Origin: an uncultured Eubacteriales bacterium
GTDB lineage: Bacteria > Bacillota > Clostridia > Oscillospirales > Butyricicoccaceae
Assembly (NCBI GenBank): GCA_910586105.1
Contig: CAJUGU010000002.1
Location: 1 to 64,000, forward strand
DNA length: 64,000 nt
Reading direction: 5' to 3'
In this document: in pieces, positions 61,724 through 64,000 of the stretch
How the letters are laid out: the number at the start of each line of letters is the position of its first letter
How positions within the stretch are numbered: position 1 is the first letter of the stretch
Translations under genes and position numbers: made by a program
Notes under the pieces: model-generated
The model's database searches: none
What the model was told of the DNA's origin: nothing
The model's input: the letters and a program-made list of their open reading frames with translations, nothing else

Positions 61724-63106
61724 ATGAACAACAACCAAAACGCCGCAGCCGCCTTTGAAACGGCTCCCGTCCCACAGACGGTGCTGAAAAACGCCGTCCC
61801 CGCCATAGCCGCCATGCTGATGGTGCTGATCTACAATCTGGCCGACCTGTTTTTTATCGGGCAGACCCATAACGACCTGCTGGTGGCCGCAGTCTCGCTC
61901 GCGACTCCTGTGTTCCTGATCTTCCTCGCCGTCGGCAACGTTTTCGGCATCGGCGGCGCGTCGGCGATCTCCCGCGCGCTGGGCGGGGGCAGTACAGAAC
62001 GCGCCAAAAAGACCTGCGCCTTCTGTATGTGGGGCTGCGTCGCGGTCGGCCTCGCGCTGTCCGCCGCCTTCCTGCTGTTTATGGATCCGCTGCTGGAGCT
62101 TGTCGGCGCAAGCGCGGACACCCGGGAGCCTGCGCAGACGTATTTGCAGATCGTCGCCTTCGGCGGGCCGTTCCTCCTGATCTCAAATTGCTTTTCCAAC
62201 ATCCTCCGCGCGGAAGGCCAGCCGAACCGGGCAATGGCCGGTCAGATCCTTGGCAACCTGCTCAACGTCGTGCTCGACCCCCTCATGATCCTTGCGCTTG
62301 ACTGGGGGATCGCGGGCGCAGCGGCGGCGACCGTGATCGGCAACGTCGCGGGAGCCGGGTATTATCTGCTGTATTTCCTGTGGGGCCGCTCCTCGCTCAG
62401 TATCCGCCCGGCAGACTTTTCCGTCAGGGACGGGATCGCCCGCAGCGTGCTTGCGATCGGCGTCCCCGCCTCGCTCGGCTCGTTGCTGATGAGCGTTTCA
62501 CAAATCGTCGTGAACGCCCAAATGTCGGCGTATGGCGATATGGCGCTCGCTGGGATCGGCGTGGCAATGAAGGTCACCATGATAAGCAGCATGATCTGCA
62601 TCGGGCTTGGACAGGGCGTGCAGCCGCTGCTTGGCTACTGCGTAGGCGCAAGGCTGTGGGAACGCTTCCGGAAGGTGATGCGGTTTGCGCTGTGCTTCGC
62701 GCTCGGGCTCAGCGCCGCAATGACCGGGCTTTGCTATCTGCTCCGCGGGCAGATCGTGAGCGTTTTCCTGAGCGAGCCTGCGGCGTTTGATTACGCGATG
62801 CAGTTCACTGGTATCCTGCTGTCGACCAGCTTCCTTTTCGGCGTGTTTTTCGTGCTCTGCAACGCATTGCAGGCGATGGGCGCCGCAACGCAGGCCCTTG
62901 TTACCAACCTCAGCCGCCAGGGGCTGATCTATATCCCGGCGCTGTTCCTCTTGCAGGCGGCGCTTGGCATGACCGGGCTTGTGTGGGCGCAGCCTGCCGC
63001 CGACCTGCTTTCGACGTTCCTTGTCGCCGTGCTGTATCTTTTTGCCTCCCATAGGCAATTCGGCAATCCCTCCGGATCACAGAAGACGGCTTTATCGCCT
63101 GCGTGA
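61724..63106 (+). CDS. MATE-family multidrug/organic cation efflux transporter
   Basis: A 460-aa protein with 12 predicted membrane helices in two homologous halves (NLADLFFIGQTHND in the first, ASLGSLLMSVSQIVVNAQMSAYG in the second), as in NorM/DinF-type MATE exporters. AAGGAGG lies 10 nt before ATG 61724 (TTG 61721 is an alternative start). Its place after marR suggests inducible drug or toxin efflux. Confidence 0.94.
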   Translation: MNNNQNAAAAFETAPVPQTVLKNAVPAIAAMLMVLIYNLADLFFIGQTHNDLLVAAVSLATPVFLIFLAVGNVFGIGGASAISRALGGGSTERAKKTCAFCMWGCVAVGLALSAAFLLFMDPLLELVGASADTREPAQTYLQIVAFGGPFLLISNCFSNILRAEGQPNRAMAGQILGNLLNVVLDPLMILALDWGIAGAAAATVIGNVAGAGYYLLYFLWGRSSLSIRPADFSVRDGIARSVLAIGVPASLGSLLMSVSQIVVNAQMSAYGDMALAGIGVAMKVTMISSMICIGLGQGVQPLLGYCVGARLWERFRKVMRFALCFALGLSAAMTGLCYLLRGQIVSVFLSEPAAFDYAMQFTGILLSTSFLFGVFFVLCNALQAMGAATQALVTNLSRQGLIYIPALFLLQAALGMTGLVWAQPAADLLSTFLVAVLYLFASHRQFGNPSGSQKTALSPA

Positions 63107-63129
63107 GCGGCGGCATGGAGCCGGTATGC

Positions 63130-63768
63130 TTACCGCTTGACCGTCGGGATCCAGTACCGCTGTATGATCCCGCTCCGGGTCATGCCTATGGGGTCTGCGG
63201 TCTCGTTTTCAAGGATCCCGCCATTCCGCCCGATCACTTTGCGGGACGCTTCATTTTCCCTGCCGCAGGCTAACAACACCTTTTCAGCGCCCGACGCGGC
63301 ACAGATCGGCAGCAGTAAGCCAAGCATTGCGGTTGCATAGCCGTTCCGATGAGCGGACGCTGTAGCCGATGCTCCCAGCGTAACGGTACAGGAAATCGGT
63401 CAGCGGATGGCGAAAATCCATGATCCCGATCAGTGCCCCGTCGCGCTTCCGGATCGCAAGACAGACCGCCGAAAGCGTGTAGCCGTCTCCGTATTTCGCC
63501 CGCAATCGTGGTTCAAAATCCAACCATTCCGCATAGCTTTCGACTTCCTCAAGCCACGCGCAGCCGTCAAAGCCTTCCCCATGCTTTAACATTTCCGCGC
63601 GGAAGTCTATGACCGCTGCTTCATGCGCGGCGGTTGGTCGGGCCAGTTTCAGAACCTGTATTCACAAGCCCGAAGCGGCGTCTGGACGGCATCTGACGCG
63701 GTCATGCTGCGCCATCTACCGTCCGTCCACCACTTTAGCTTATAAATACAGGTTCTCAGTTTGTCCAT
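63130..63768 (-). pseudogene. GNAT acetyltransferase gene, disrupted twice
   Basis: ATG 63768 (after a GGGGG ribosome site) begins MDKL and is cut at codon 4 by a 104-bp element. Excising it with one target copy restores MDKLKLARPTAAHEAAVIDF, continuing into GNAT sequence (EMLKHGEGFDGC, GALIGIMDFRHPL, GSIGYSVRSSER). A second lesion shifts frame near 63341-63348; the next frame continues HRNGYATAMLGLLLPIC, NEASRKVIGRNGGILENE and ends QRYWIPTVKR. Both halves match one acetyl-CoA-binding acetyltransferase. Confidence 0.75.
63652..63755. mobile_element. 104-bp MITE-like insertion with TCA target duplication
   Basis: The ends GAACCTGTATT and AATACAGGTTC are perfect 11-bp terminal inverted repeats, extending imperfectly to 18 bp (16/18). 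They are flanked by TCA on both sides (63649-63651 and 63756-63758). Removing the element plus one TCA repairs the GNAT reading frame. There is no transposase inside. A 3-bp TNA target suits mobilisation by an IS5-group (IS427/IS1031-like) transposase in trans. Confidence 0.65.
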
Positions 63769-63877
63769 GGTGGGTATCCCCCTTTTTTCCTTGCCGGCGG
63801 CTCGCCCTCTCCGCCGCCGTCCTCAACAGCGGCGCCTCTTCCTACAGGAGCGTCCAGAAGGTGCTTTGCGCCCTTTT

Positions 63878-64000
63878 TTAAATATTACCGACGATCAGCC
63901 GTTCCAACTCCCGCGCCGCAATGCCGGGCGAACGGCTGCGCTGCTTTATCAGGCAGATTTCCCGAAGCGGCGGGTCTTCCTCAAGGTCCAATATGATAAT
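63878..64000 (-). CDS. LysR-like transcriptional regulator, C-terminal end (partial)
   Basis: The minus strand from the window edge reads 40 codons ending at TAA 63880-63878. The sequence DLEEDPPLREICLIKQRSRSP followed by ARELERLI resembles the end of a LysR substrate-binding domain. The gene continues beyond 64000, so the assignment is tentative. Confidence 0.55.
   Translation of the reverse strand: MIILDLEEDPPLREICLIKQRSRSPGIAARELERLIVGNI

Overview
The window is GC-rich DNA with long, mostly unidirectional operons and strong Shine-Dalgarno sites. Gene content is that of a Gram-positive anaerobe of the Clostridia: the sporulation gene gerW next to scpA/scpB, a membrane pyrophosphatase, SLH-domain surface anchoring, a SAM-I riboswitch on metK, AraC-controlled sugar operons, and PadR/DUF2812 and GPH sugar-transporter families. 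I infer a gut Oscillospirales-type organism (Butyricicoccus/Agathobaculum-like). This is judged from gene style, not from a marker gene. No rRNA, tRNA or CRISPR array was seen.

Layout. 0.3-4.3 kb: DUF1905 protein, K+-dependent membrane pyrophosphatase (hppA) and a FabK/nitronate-monooxygenase-like flavoprotein. 4.5-8.7 kb: an AraC regulator divergent from iolB-iolD, two consecutive steps of myo-inositol catabolism. 8.9-16.2 kb: a surface/secretion block with an AT-rich secreted papain-like (C39-type) peptidase, a small membrane protein, a 1511-residue SLH-anchored transglutaminase-like/Ig-like protein and a TraX-family membrane protein. 16.4-22.9 kb: a chromosome/sporulation/envelope operon (M50 protease, scpA, scpB, a membrane protein combining an FtsK-gamma-like and a degenerate Mrr-like domain, DUF2953, gerW, D,D-carboxypeptidase, rluB). 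23-25 kb: L-lactate dehydrogenase and a LytTR response regulator.

25.3-30.4 kb is an alpha-galactoside operon (GPH transporter, a 53-residue helix-turn-helix protein, GH36 alpha-galactosidase, AraC regulator). 30.8-36.6 kb holds a stand-alone 39-residue gene, a VanRS-like two-component system with an unknown exported protein and a VanY-type carboxypeptidase, a 62-residue Cys-containing protein and a GT2 glycosyltransferase. 36.7-42 kb: a GlgX-type debranching enzyme, and a solute-binding lipoprotein paired with a chemoreceptor-like protein. 42-50.6 kb: a sucrose/raffinose cluster (PTS EIIBCA, GH32 hydrolase, second GH36, divergent AraC) and a PfkB sugar kinase. In these clusters the transporters import the sugar, GH36 and GH32 release galactose, glucose and fructose units, and the AraC proteins probably activate promoters that have weak -35 boxes.

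51-59 kb: an ECF sigma/anti-sigma pair, a flagellin relic, a HIT protein, a radical SAM enzyme and an FkbM methyltransferase, a Ser/Thr/Gly-rich protein paired with a putative glycosyltransferase, and metK under a SAM-I riboswitch. 59.3-64 kb is rich in decay: a truncated PadR gene, a DUF2812 gene broken by a 7-bp tandem duplication, intact marR and MATE genes, a GNAT gene broken by a 104-bp MITE-like insertion and by a frameshift, and the 3' end of a LysR-like gene.

A cross-cutting observation is that six promoters use exactly TTGCGC as the -35 box, each 17 bp from a good -10.
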